Shown: piece after piece, positions 7,748 through 14,688 of the stretch
Layout: each line of letters starts with the position of its first letter
Numbering within the stretch: position 1 is the stretch's first letter
IMG/VR virus record: IMGVR_UViG_3300020190_000288
Span: 1-27,648 of that record
DNA from: a virus
Direction: 5' to 3' (one strand)
Length of the DNA: 27,648 nucleotides
Made by a program: the position numbers and the translations under genes
Notes under the pieces: generated by a model
The model's input: the letters and a program-made list of their open reading frames with translations, nothing else
The model's database searches: none
What the model was told of the DNA's origin: nothing

Positions 7748-8284
7748 ATGATCATGAATGATGAAACATTTGCCAGACTCGTAGCTGACAATGTAAAAAA
7801 TAGGACCACGGCCCCCCAGAACAAGTACCTTGAACTCCCAGAAAATAACGCAAAATGGCAACGGGCGTTGAACGCATTGATTAGAAACTTGGATTCGCAG
7901 ATTGCCGAAATCACATCCGATGCGCAGGCCGACTCGGAGAGATACTCAAATGTTGGTGACGCCGGCACAGAATTATTGGCTCAGGCCGTCGCAAACTACG
8001 ACGCCAGAAAACAAAAAATTGAGCGCTTTCGTTTTTATGTTGTAAAAAAACTTGCCGATGTGGTGCTGACGGACCAAGCAAACAAGACACACCTCGGTTC
8101 AGGGGAATCACTCGTCCATCGTGCCATCCGTAAACACATGGATATGAGTCGTATATATGGGATTGAAAACACCCCCCTGGATCGCGCGCTTTATGACTCC
8201 CTCAACGGAATTTGGTCGTTTGATGACATCAAGGAGGACGACCTTCTTGAATACAGCTTCAATGACCATGCGCCGGCGCTCTAA
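7748..8284 (+). CDS. Conserved phage protein of unknown function, 178 aa
   Basis: The start at ATG 7748 is preferred because GAGGAG lies 9 bases upstream. An in-frame ATG at 7709 would overlap the nuclease gene. The protein is largely helical and charged. Visible blocks are ELPENNAKWQRALNALI, ERFRFYVVKKLADVVL and TPLDRALYDSLNGIWSFDD near the C-terminus. I recognise this general arrangement from actinophage hypothetical proteins but know no function. It lies between the RecB-like nuclease and the HNH nuclease and overlaps the latter by 23 bases, so it is part of the recombination operon. No metal-binding or nucleotide-binding motif is visible. Confidence 0.85.
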   Translation: MIMNDETFARLVADNVKNRTTAPQNKYLELPENNAKWQRALNALIRNLDSQIAEITSDAQADSERYSNVGDAGTELLAQAVANYDARKQKIERFRFYVVKKLADVVLTDQANKTHLGSGESLVHRAIRKHMDMSRIYGIENTPLDRALYDSLNGIWSFDDIKEDDLLEYSFNDHAPAL

Positions 8285-8570
8285 GAAAAAAGAAAAAGAG
8301 TACGTCGAGCGGCGGAAAATAGTCTCGCGGTTGCTTCGGGAGCGGCCGTTTTGTGAAGCGTGTCCGGTGTTTGCGAAACACGACCGTTTGTCCACGTATG
8401 TAAGAAAAAACAGTGTGGATGTTCATGAGTTGGTCCGCCGATCGCAGGGCGGGTCGATATTGGATATTGATAATTTGATGTGTGTTTGTCGTAGTTGTCA
8501 TCGGCGTATCGGTAACTTCCCAGCTCTTGCGTTTGAACTTGGTCTGGCTAAGCGTGGCTGGGAACGCTGA
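8262..8570 (+). CDS. HNH endonuclease, 102 aa
   Basis: This small basic protein has a zinc-finger HNH nuclease layout. Cys31 and Cys34 (CEAC) form one half of a zinc knuckle, DVHELVRRSQGG gives the first His (55) followed by Glu, DNLMCVCRSCHRRIG gives Asn71, Cys76, Cys79 and His80. The second position of the usual HH pair is Glu here (HE), which occurs in active HNH enzymes. The start at 8262 (or 8268) is favoured over an upstream start at 8157, because that would overlap the neighbour by over 120 bases and add an unrelated N-terminus. Free-standing phage HNH enzymes assist packaging or act as mobile nucleases. Its place among recombination genes favours a phage function, but this is not certain. 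Confidence 0.85.
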   Translation: MTMRRRSKKKEKEYVERRKIVSRLLRERPFCEACPVFAKHDRLSTYVRKNSVDVHELVRRSQGGSILDIDNLMCVCRSCHRRIGNFPALAFELGLAKRGWER

Positions 8571-8571
8571 A

Positions 8572-8580
8572 TGTTAGATT
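8572..8580 (+). promoter_or_regulatory. Extended -10 candidate upstream of RuvC-like gene
   Basis: TGT-TAGATT ends exactly 6 bases before ATG 8587. There is no Shine-Dalgarno sequence in the 16-base gap after the HNH gene. The arrangement fits a leaderless transcript. No -35 box is evident. Confidence 0.4.
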
Positions 8581-8586
8581 TCATAA

Positions 8587-9108
8587 ATGCGAACTGCCGG
8601 GATAGACCTTTCTCTTACGTCCACCGGCCTGTGCATATCAAAAGTTCCGAGAACTATAAGGTCAAAACTTCGTGGTGCTGAGCGTCTAATCGAAATAAGA
8701 GATGAGCTATTGAAACAGCTCACAGAAAATAATGTTGATGTAGTTGCCCTGGAGGGCTATTCGTACTCATCAAGATTTTCCCAAGCCCACTCAATAGGGG
8801 AATTGGGTGGCGTAGTGAAGGTCGCACTTTGGGAATCTGGAATAAAAATTGTTGTAATACCCCCGACCAATAGGGCCAAGTTTGCTACCGGCCGAGGAAA
8901 TGCGTCCAAGGACGAGGTCGTTGCTGCGGTCCTTAGTATGACCACGATAGAGAGGCAGCCGGGATTGGACGATCTCTGTGACGCCTGGATTTTGGAGCAG
9001 ATGTTGCGATACATTTTAGGTGAAAGAAGTTTGAGTCTTTCTGAAAAACAACTAGCCGCTCTTGAAAATATAGAGCACGAAATAAAGGAGAATGCAGATG
9101 GTGTTTGA
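8587..9108 (+). CDS. RuvC-like Holliday junction resolvase
   Basis: This 173-aa protein shows an RNase H-fold resolvase layout: Asp7 in AGIDLSLTSTG, Glu56 in VVALEGYSYSSR, a Lys/Asp-containing helix start (NASKDEVV, 105-112) and Asp129/Asp132 in DDLCDAWIL. These are the four acidic positions expected in RuvC. The role is to cut branched DNA made by recombination or replication so that the terminase receives linear concatemers. Length matches bacterial RuvC (about 170 aa). The ATG lacks a Shine-Dalgarno sequence and may be read from a leaderless message. The gene's end overlaps the next gene by 11 bases. Phage-type RuvC relatives are common in actinophages and lactococcal phages. Confidence 0.9.
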   Translation: MRTAGIDLSLTSTGLCISKVPRTIRSKLRGAERLIEIRDELLKQLTENNVDVVALEGYSYSSRFSQAHSIGELGGVVKVALWESGIKIVVIPPTNRAKFATGRGNASKDEVVAAVLSMTTIERQPGLDDLCDAWILEQMLRYILGERSLSLSEKQLAALENIEHEIKENADGV

Positions 9109-9442
9109 TCGAAGCGCACCGATTAGCCAAGTTGAAATAGAACATGAACTGCTTCGCCTTCTCGACCTGCTCGAACAGGAGACCGAGGCGTTTGAAAAAA
9201 TCGCCGAAGATAACGCCAAGAAGGATTCCCTGCACAAAGCGAACTGGGCAAAAGAATACCTGTCCGGTAAGGGGTCGGTAAAAGAACGGGAAGCTTGGGC
9301 CGACTACAAAACCGCCGATATGGACTTTGACGCAAAAATTGCGGAGGGGCTTTTGAAATCAAAACGCGAAAAACTCTTGTCGCTGCGAACGAGTATCGAC
9401 GCCCTTAGAACGCTGAACGCGAATGTCAGGGTTCAGGTTTAG
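9098..9442 (+). CDS. Coiled-coil phage protein, 114 aa
   Basis: The start at ATG 9098 is chosen over ATG 9092, because AGGAG (9086-9090) is 7 bases from 9098 and only 1 from 9092. The protein is almost entirely helical and charged, with heptad-like spacing at residues 8-45 and 70-105, and ends with LRTSIDALRTLNANVRVQV. A similar pattern (a long helix, a break with KGSVKEREAW, then a second helix ending in LDALRTLNA-like sequence) is familiar from small phage proteins beside recombination genes. The function is unknown to me. It overlaps the RuvC-like gene before it and the ParB-like gene after it, so it is co-translated with both. Confidence 0.82.
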   Translation: MVFDRSAPISQVEIEHELLRLLDLLEQETEAFEKIAEDNAKKDSLHKANWAKEYLSGKGSVKEREAWADYKTADMDFDAKIAEGLLKSKREKLLSLRTSIDALRTLNANVRVQV

Positions 9443-9992
9443 GGTGATTCACAAAAATCTAAAAATCGAGAATTTGAAGCCTGCACCGTGGAGGTGCAAT
9501 CACGTTCAGTCGCCAGAGATGAAGGTTTTGACTCAATCGATTGTTCAACATGGTTGGTTATACCCAATTATTGTTTCGTCGTCCAGCATGGAGATAATCG
9601 ACGGTTTTCATAGGTGGGTGTGTGCACAAAATAATTCAGACATTTTTGAACGCGATCTCGGTGTTGTTCCGTGTTTACTTGTCGACGTGTCGGCCATTGA
9701 TGCGATGGTCATGCATGTTCAGCTGAATCGACCGAAGGGGAACCTTGTTGCCAAGAAACTTTCAAACTTGATTAGGTCGGTTACCTACTCCAAAAAATAC
9801 GACGAGTTGGAAATTCAAAAAAAATTGATGATGACCGACCAAGAGTTTGAACTATTGCTTGACGGAACGCTTTTGAAGGGCAAGAAACTGTCGGAGCACA
9901 CTTACTCTCGGGCTTGGGTTCCGATTGAGGCTCCCGCTGGCAGCAGCCCGCAGTCGGTTAAAATTGAGAGGCCGCCAAACGCTGACAGGTAA
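9423..9992 (+). CDS. ParB/Srx-like domain protein
   Basis: This 189-aa protein carries a ParB-like N-terminal fold: LKIENLKPAPW (13-23), a helix with MKVLTQSIVQHGWLYPIIV (33-51), the signature EIIDGFHRW (57-65, a variant of the usual DGxHR), and MHVQLNRPKGN near 98-108. Such domains bind CTP or ATP in chromosome segregation proteins, and phage versions may be regulators or nuclease-like. There is no obvious helix-turn-helix after the domain, so a partition role is doubtful. The start overlaps the upstream gene by 20 bases with no good ribosome site, indicating coupling. It closes the recombination block, and a promoter-like site follows. Confidence 0.87.
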   Translation: MSGFRFRVIHKNLKIENLKPAPWRCNHVQSPEMKVLTQSIVQHGWLYPIIVSSSSMEIIDGFHRWVCAQNNSDIFERDLGVVPCLLVDVSAIDAMVMHVQLNRPKGNLVAKKLSNLIRSVTYSKKYDELEIQKKLMMTDQEFELLLDGTLLKGKKLSEHTYSRAWVPIEAPAGSSPQSVKIERPPNADR

Positions 9993-10013
9993 ATCCCGCG
10001 ACGAGGGGGCAAG

Positions 10014-10022
10014 TGTTAGAAT
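10014..10022 (+). promoter_or_regulatory. Extended -10 candidate before the head-tail joining and tail genes
   Basis: TGT-TAGAAT lies in the 55-base gap after the ParB-like gene, 25 bases before ATG 10048. It is nearly identical to the site at 8572-8580 (TGTTAGATT). It could start the long rightward structural operon. No -35 box is clear. Confidence 0.4.
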
Positions 10023-10047
10023 TTGGGGTAGCCAGAAAGGCTTGTTT

Positions 10048-10275
10048 ATGGTCGTCCCCAATGTAACTCCCGATGTTGAGCCAGTCCCCGGGCCGGTGCC
10101 TGGTGTTGGGGGCGGTCGAAGACGACCGACATTTTTGCGTCGTGCAGCCGCTTATGCGCTGAGACGTGCCGCTGATCGTTTACAGCGGCAGGGCAGAAGA
10201 AGAACGGCAGCCGGTCAAGGCAGAGCGCTCATTCGTGAACGCAGGGGCCGTCTTTTGGGTGGAGTTGCGGCCTAA
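10048..10275 (+). CDS. Small arginine-rich protein, 75 aa
   Basis: The chosen start is ATG 10048 with AAAGG about 9 bases upstream. A longer frame from 9925 would overlap the ParB-like gene and is rejected. Residues 1-22 are neutral and rich in Pro, Val and Gly. Residues 23-70 are extremely basic, with about 20 arginines and clusters such as GGGRRRP, RRAAAYALRRAADRL and GRRRT. The middle can form an amphipathic helix. This looks like a nucleic-acid-binding or DNA-condensing protein. It sits directly before the connector gene, so it could be a minor virion protein. That role is inferred from charge and place only. The ending RLLGGVAA is not a known signal. Confidence 0.6.
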   Translation: MVVPNVTPDVEPVPGPVPGVGGGRRRPTFLRRAAAYALRRAADRLQRQGRRRTAAGQGRALIRERRGRLLGGVAA

Positions 10276-10294
10276 TCCACAATTGGAGAAATAA

Positions 10295-11158
10295 ATGTTG
10301 GTTTCGGTTTCCGATCTAAGAACATACATGGACGTTACGTTCACCAATAGGCAGACTGATGCTGCCGAATTTGTTCTAGCCGGATTACAAAGCGAGATGG
10401 AAGCCTATTTGGGTCGCCCGATTGAGTCCGGAGAGCAAGAAGAGCAGCACGTAATTCCGGCATCTTTTTACGCAATGCCACAGACAAGTTTTTTCTACGA
10501 ACGAGAACAGAGCACAACTGACGCAACGGTTGAGTATGTGACTCCAGGAATTCACCTACCGCTGAGAAGGTCTCCAGTGATATCGGTTGCAAGCGTCCAC
10601 GTTTCCTCGATTTCCAGCAGCGTTTATTTGGGTGAAGCGGTACAACGATCCGCAACCATTTCTGATGCGAATGTATCGGGTGGCTTCATAGTCTTTACAA
10701 CCCCAACCGCACACAAGTTCACCGTGGGCCAAAGGGTTTCGGTCAGCGAAGTGAGCCCGTCCGCATACAACGTCAGCGCTTCAGAGGTTGTCGAGGTAAC
10801 GACGACCACCTTCAAGGTAAAAACACCGCCAGATACAAATTTTTTGGATTACAACTCCGGAGGCAAGGCTTCTGCGGTTGGCACCGGTTACGTGGTGCAC
10901 AGATGGGGTCTAGAGATTTTCGGCGGATTACCCAATGACGTAGTTACAGTCGTTTACACGGGTGGTCTTGATGGGGCAGATATACCAACCATGAAACTTA
11001 TGATTCTTCGAGCTGCGACAAGGGAGATGCAGAATATGCACGACGACGTTGTCGGAGTTAAAGATTTGAATCCAAGAAACGTTGCCGTTGCGGAAACCGG
11101 CTTCCTTGAAAAAGAACTATCCGTACTCAAAACTTTTCGCCGTAGGAGAATAAGTTGA
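10295..11158 (+). CDS. Head-tail connector (gp6/gp15-like adaptor) with an inserted beta module
   Basis: This 287-aa protein follows GGAG, 8 bases upstream. The outer parts look like a phage head-tail adaptor: an N-terminal helical segment (SVSDLRTYMDV, AEFVLAGLQSEMEAYLGRPIE, 4-44), then strand-rich sequence containing LRRSPVISVASV, and the C-terminal helices KLMILRAATREMQNM and FLEKELSVLKTFRRRRIS. Its task is to extend the portal and seal the head for tail attachment. Residues about 118-195 interrupt this fold with a beta domain (FIVFTTPTAHKFTVGQRVSV, YNVSASEVVEVTTTTFKV) of a type often inserted in virion proteins. Its place right before the gpG-like gene supports the call. The adaptor call rests on pattern and order, not on a unique motif. 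Confidence 0.8.
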   Translation: MLVSVSDLRTYMDVTFTNRQTDAAEFVLAGLQSEMEAYLGRPIESGEQEEQHVIPASFYAMPQTSFFYEREQSTTDATVEYVTPGIHLPLRRSPVISVASVHVSSISSSVYLGEAVQRSATISDANVSGGFIVFTTPTAHKFTVGQRVSVSEVSPSAYNVSASEVVEVTTTTFKVKTPPDTNFLDYNSGGKASAVGTGYVVHRWGLEIFGGLPNDVVTVVYTGGLDGADIPTMKLMILRAATREMQNMHDDVVGVKDLNPRNVAVAETGFLEKELSVLKTFRRRRIS

Positions 11159-11607
11159 CCGTAGATATAGACATCAAAGTTAAGGGAGTCGCAAAAACTC
11201 AGGCTCGTTTTACCGGGATGATTGCCCGGTCGAAAGCATTTGAACCCATTTTCATCAAAGCCAAAAAGCAACTTGAACTGTCCAATGCCGCAAACTTCGC
11301 AGCTAACGGTCTTCCGGCGGGCGGATGGGCTCCCCTTGATCCGCAGTATGCGGCATTCAAGGCGGCAAAGTTTCCTGGTCGTCCAACACTCGTAGGAAAC
11401 GGCCGACTGTTTCGGAGTGTTGCGACGATGTCGAGTGGTCTGTCTTCAATCTCCCCGACAAAAGCCGAGTTCGGTACCAATGTTGAGTATGCAAAATTTC
11501 ATCAATACGGAACGCGCAAAATGCCGAAACGTAAAATTATTTTTGAGCCGGCTGGTTTCGCCAAAAACACTGCCAATGACGCAACCAAGTGGATATCTGC
11601 AGGGTAA
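11155..11607 (+). CDS. Mu gpG / HK97 gp10-like virion morphogenesis (tail completion) protein
   Basis: This 150-aa protein starts at TTG 11155 inside a TTGA overlap with the connector stop, so it is coupled to it. The C-terminal half has the family signature: GRLFRSVATM, then FGTNVEYAKFHQYGTRKMPKR (117-137; EYAxxHQxG and MPxR) followed by a hydrophobic strand and helix. Such proteins sit at the head-tail junction and are needed to attach or complete the tail. The Lys-rich N-terminal portion is a conventional start for this family (VDIDIKVKGVAKTQARF). Length is typical. Confidence 0.88.
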   Translation: MTVDIDIKVKGVAKTQARFTGMIARSKAFEPIFIKAKKQLELSNAANFAANGLPAGGWAPLDPQYAAFKAAKFPGRPTLVGNGRLFRSVATMSSGLSSISPTKAEFGTNVEYAKFHQYGTRKMPKRKIIFEPAGFAKNTANDATKWISAG

Positions 11608-11610
11608 GTC

Positions 11611-12210
11611 ATGCCTGGCGAATTGATGTACGGTGCGCATTTTGCGAAGGACTATGTCACGACCTTCTTGCAAGCCGACCTTCCGATTAGGTTGAATCGA
11701 TATCGCAACGGTTGGAACGTTGACGATAACTCTTTGCCCAATCCGCAGTTATATGTCAGTTATGAACCATTGGCTTTGGATACGTGGCCAACGATTATTA
11801 CGGTCGCAATCAATGCAAGTTCCTTCTCGCGGTTCAATCATGAACCCGGTTTTGACCCGGTTTATTACGTCACCTATGCCCTTAGAACCTACGTTTGGGT
11901 TAGGGGTGGCAATTCGGAAGAAGCAACCCTTATGCGAGATCGCTTGACTGCGGTTGTCCGTTCTGCACTGCTTGACTATCCCTGTTTTACTCGGCATGAC
12001 GCAACAAGGGATGCAAGAGTTGAAGAAACAAATCTGTCGGAAGAATACTCAGACCTCACCCTTCTGAAGGGTGACAGAGTGATGGCCGGCGCATTCGTCG
12101 GGTATAACGTCATTATGGAAGAGGCGATCACAAGAGAGCCGTTCGGAACTTTGGAAGAGATTGACCTTGAAGTCGTTTCTCAGCCATTGACGCAGCCCTT
12201 CACGGTATAA
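11611..12210 (+). CDS. Probable tail terminator / neck protein
   Basis: This 199-aa protein starts at ATG 11611, three bases after the gpG-like stop, with AGGG-type purine-rich sequence upstream. It contains a mixed alpha/beta region with VYYVTYALRTYVWVRGGNSEEATLMRDRLTAVVRSALLD (around 89-127), which resembles the sheet-plus-helix core of phage tail terminator (gpU-like) proteins. A later segment (TLLKGDRVMAGAFVGYNVIMEEAITREP) would form the second half. Position between the completion protein and the sheath gene supports the same call. No unique motif exists, so this is a moderate assignment from order and fold pattern. Confidence 0.78.
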   Translation: MPGELMYGAHFAKDYVTTFLQADLPIRLNRYRNGWNVDDNSLPNPQLYVSYEPLALDTWPTIITVAINASSFSRFNHEPGFDPVYYVTYALRTYVWVRGGNSEEATLMRDRLTAVVRSALLDYPCFTRHDATRDARVEETNLSEEYSDLTLLKGDRVMAGAFVGYNVIMEEAITREPFGTLEEIDLEVVSQPLTQPFTV

Positions 12211-12211
12211 T
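12206..12211 (+). promoter_or_regulatory. Consensus -10 hexamer TATAAT, 6 bases before ATG
   Basis: TATAAT is the perfect bacterial -10 consensus. It ends 6 bases before ATG 12218 and no Shine-Dalgarno sequence exists, so a leaderless transcript is plausible. It overlaps the stop codon of the preceding gene. TTGACG occurs at 12187-12192, but the spacer is only 13 bases, too short for a usual -35. Confidence 0.45.
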
Positions 12212-12217
12212 CGGTTC

Positions 12218-12661
12218 ATGTACTTTTTCAAATCTGTGCTTGACATCGCCGAAGTTGAACTTCAGGACGGCCAAATTCTCGTAAAAAACCTCACAGGAAG
12301 ACCGTTTCGTGTTGGTACCCCTGGGCAATTAGTAAGACCGGACGGTCTTGCCGTGGTCCAATCGAACGATCCGATTGTTCGACATAATCTAAATTTGAAC
12401 AGGATTGCCGAAATCGGCCATGTTGTTGCAAAAAAGTCTTCATCAGCCCCAAAGAAAGCTCGAAAGAAGAAGTCGGAGTCGTCCGATGGGGCAGGGCAGC
12501 CAGAAGTGGTTGCCGTTGAGGAAGCAAAAGTCGACGAAGCGGAAGCCGAGACCCCAGCAGTCGAGGCAACCCCAGTCGAGGCGGCTGACGTGCCTGTGGA
12601 AACAGGGGTAGATGTCGAGCAGCCAAAACTTGCGCCAAACGTGGACGAAGGTTCACTATAA
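12218..12661 (+). CDS. Hypothetical protein with lysine-rich and acidic tail, 147 aa
   Basis: Residues 1-68 form a compact, strand-rich domain (AEVELQDGQILVKNLTGRPFRVGT, VRPDGLAVVQSN, NRIAEIGHVV). Residues 69-84 are a lysine cluster (KKSSSAPKKARKKKSE). Residues 90-147 are a low-complexity Glu/Val/Ala/Pro tail with VEATPVEAADVPVE-like repeats. The tail is probably disordered. The gene stands between the probable tail terminator and the sheath, so a minor virion or tail-assembly role is possible. I do not recognise the family. The ATG lacks a ribosome site but has TATAAT 6 bases upstream. Confidence 0.78.
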   Translation: MYFFKSVLDIAEVELQDGQILVKNLTGRPFRVGTPGQLVRPDGLAVVQSNDPIVRHNLNLNRIAEIGHVVAKKSSSAPKKARKKKSESSDGAGQPEVVAVEEAKVDEAEAETPAVEATPVEAADVPVETGVDVEQPKLAPNVDEGSL

Positions 12662-12710
12662 TCGCAGTAGCTCATATTCGTAGCTGATCTCCTTATTGAC
12701 GGAGGAAAAA

Positions 12711-14162
12711 ATGCCAGGTGTAGTTGTAACGACAGCGGTCCGCACGGGCCCAACCAATGCTCAAGTCATGCCGACCGCGACGCTCTTTGTTGCGGGCGTG
12801 ACCGTGAGGGGTCCTGAAGGAAAGGCTATTGCCGTTTCAAGCATCGCCGAGTTTGAAGCCGTTTACGGTGGATACACATCAGACGGTTGGGTGAATCAAA
12901 CTCTTGAAACATTCTTTGAAGAGGGTGGCGCGCGCGCTTATGTTTCGCGCGTTATCCCAGATGATGCACTCAATGCAACTCTCGAACTCGACAATGCAAC
13001 GGCGGACACTTGCATGGTGCTTACTGCTTCCGGTGAAGGTGCATGGGCGAACGCTGGTGGCTTGAAGGCTTCGGTGGCAAACACCGCTGGCTCATTCAAA
13101 ATCACCATCCTTCTCGACAACGAGATTGTTTATGCAACGTCGCTACACACGACGGTCGCTGATGCGGTTGACGAGATTAACGGAAGCGCCACTGGCGGTC
13201 TGTACATCACGGCGGCTGCCGGTGCCAACTCGGGTGTTCCTGTCACAATTGCCGCATCCAACTTCGCTGGCGGCGCAGATGGCGGAGCGCTTGATGATGG
13301 CGACCTTGCTGAAGCGCTTGCGTTCTTCATTGATTCGTTTGGTCCGGGAGCAGTTGCGGCGCCCGGCTTCTATTCGTCGGGCAATTATGACGCGTTGATT
13401 AGCCACGCAGTTCAATACGGAAGAATTGCGCTTCTTGGATTCGATCGCGATGAGACGCCGGCCGCAGCAGCTGCAACAGCTGCCGGTTATGCGGATGCTG
13501 TCGGCGCCGAGTACACGGCATTCTTCTACCCGTGGGTGAAGATTCCAAACGGCAACCTGACATCGGTAATTCCTGCTGAGGGTTATGTTGCGGCAAAGCG
13601 CGCGAAGGTTCACAACGAAAAAGGCCCGTGGACGCCATACGCTGGCGCCTCGACGGAAGCTGCTTTCGTGACTGCTCCCTACAAAGTGCTGTCGTCTCAA
13701 GAAGAGGCGCAACTTGTCGATGCCGCGGTCAACCCAATCAAGTTGGTCAACGCAACCGTGCGCGTCTATGGTGCACGTTCGGTCTCTAGCGACGTAAGCA
13801 ATTTCCGTTTCATCAACGGTCGCGAGACACTGAACTACATCGTGTACGAGTCAAAGTATTCTCTTGAGTCGTTGGTGTTCCAACCAATCGACGGCCGTCG
13901 CGCACTGTTCGCAAGAATCGGCTCGACGCTGACAGCGATCATGGACAGAATCCGTGTTGCTGGTGGCGTCTATGAGGCGGTTGATGCGAATGGCAAGCTT
14001 GTCGACCCCGGCTACTCGGTTGTGGTCAATGACTCGCTGAACCCGGTCAGTCAGCTGGCCAGTGGAACGATCAGGGCGCGCGTCGGCGCCAGAATCTCTT
14101 CGATTGGTGAAACGATTGAAGTAGAGATCGTCAAATCCAACCTTACGGCGTCAGTTGCCTAA
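12711..14162 (+). CDS. Tail sheath protein
   Basis: The ATG at 12711 has GGAGG at optimal distance, so it is preferred over an in-frame TTG at 12696. The 483-aa product forms the contractile outer tube. N-terminal features fit sheath proteins: a start of MPGVVVTTAVR, then MPTATLFVAGVTVRGPEG, FEAVYGGYTSDGWVNQTLETFFEEGGARAYVSRV. The C-terminal part holds the conserved core: QEEAQLVDAAVNPIKLVN, RFINGRETLNYIVYE, LVFQPIDGRRALFARIGST, IEVEIVKSNL. Residues about 90-210 are the variable outer domain. The presence of sheath makes this a myovirus. The tube gene follows after 19 bases. Confidence 0.95.
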   Translation: MPGVVVTTAVRTGPTNAQVMPTATLFVAGVTVRGPEGKAIAVSSIAEFEAVYGGYTSDGWVNQTLETFFEEGGARAYVSRVIPDDALNATLELDNATADTCMVLTASGEGAWANAGGLKASVANTAGSFKITILLDNEIVYATSLHTTVADAVDEINGSATGGLYITAAAGANSGVPVTIAASNFAGGADGGALDDGDLAEALAFFIDSFGPGAVAAPGFYSSGNYDALISHAVQYGRIALLGFDRDETPAAAAATAAGYADAVGAEYTAFFYPWVKIPNGNLTSVIPAEGYVAAKRAKVHNEKGPWTPYAGASTEAAFVTAPYKVLSSQEEAQLVDAAVNPIKLVNATVRVYGARSVSSDVSNFRFINGRETLNYIVYESKYSLESLVFQPIDGRRALFARIGSTLTAIMDRIRVAGGVYEAVDANGKLVDPGYSVVVNDSLNPVSQLASGTIRARVGARISSIGETIEVEIVKSNLTASVA

Positions 14163-14181
14163 TCCATACGGAGGATAGATA

Positions 14182-14625
14182 ATGTCAAAGAAACTTGCTC
14201 AGCGCCAGATATTCGCGGAAATCGCCCCGATTACCGGCCAAGACATTTTGGGTCCGACACTGTCGGGATTTTTCGCCCAGATCTCCGGTGGCGAAATCAC
14301 AGCTGCCGTTGAAAAAATCTATGTCGGTGGAGAAAAGTTTCCGGAAGTGCTTTGTGCGCCATCCGAGGTCGGTGACGTGACGTTGACCCGCCACTATTCA
14401 AGCGACGAAAGAACCATCCTCAAGGATGTTCGTAAGGTCGTGGGTCGCGCCTACTACGAAATCAAGGTTTATGACACAAATTGCGACCTGATTAGCAATC
14501 AGTCCGAGCGCGTATATTCAAAGGCGCTTCTTGTCGGCCTTACCGAGCCAGATGGAGACTCCTCGTCCGGCGCCCCAGCGACGTTCGCTTTGACCTTTGC
14601 CGTCAGCGGCGAGCCCACACAGTAG
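14182..14625 (+). CDS. Tail tube protein
   Basis: This 147-aa protein is preceded by GGAGGATAG. It is strand-rich, with FFAQISGGEITAAVEKIYVGGEKFPEVL (28-55), DVTLTRHYSSDERTILKDV and a C-terminal FALTFAVSGEPTQ, which fits the inner tube subunit of contractile tails. Length is normal for the family. Order (sheath, tube, chaperone, tape measure) is the standard myovirus order. Adjacent genes are cleanly spaced: 19 bases from the sheath gene and a 63-base gap after it. Confidence 0.9.
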   Translation: MSKKLAQRQIFAEIAPITGQDILGPTLSGFFAQISGGEITAAVEKIYVGGEKFPEVLCAPSEVGDVTLTRHYSSDERTILKDVRKVVGRAYYEIKVYDTNCDLISNQSERVYSKALLVGLTEPDGDSSSGAPATFALTFAVSGEPTQ

Positions 14626-14672
14626 TAGCTAATAAGCTCCCGTAGGTGGTTGCGCCGCGGACCATGAAGAGT

Positions 14673-14681
14673 TGCTAGTGT
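14673..14681 (+). promoter_or_regulatory. Extended -10 candidate before the tail chaperone gene
   Basis: TGC-TAGTGT ends 7 bases before ATG 14689. The gap after the tube gene has no Shine-Dalgarno sequence near the ATG. A leaderless or very short leader is plausible. Confidence 0.35.
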
Positions 14682-14688
14682 TGCGTCC

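Noticed and set aside
8157-8261. Upstream start for the HNH gene
   Set aside because: It would overlap the previous gene by over 120 bases and add sequence unrelated to HNH proteins; ATG 8262 or 8268 is sufficient.
9925-10047. Upstream start for the arginine-rich protein
   Set aside because: It overlaps the ParB-like gene by 68 bases and crosses a likely promoter; ATG 10048 has a ribosome-like site.
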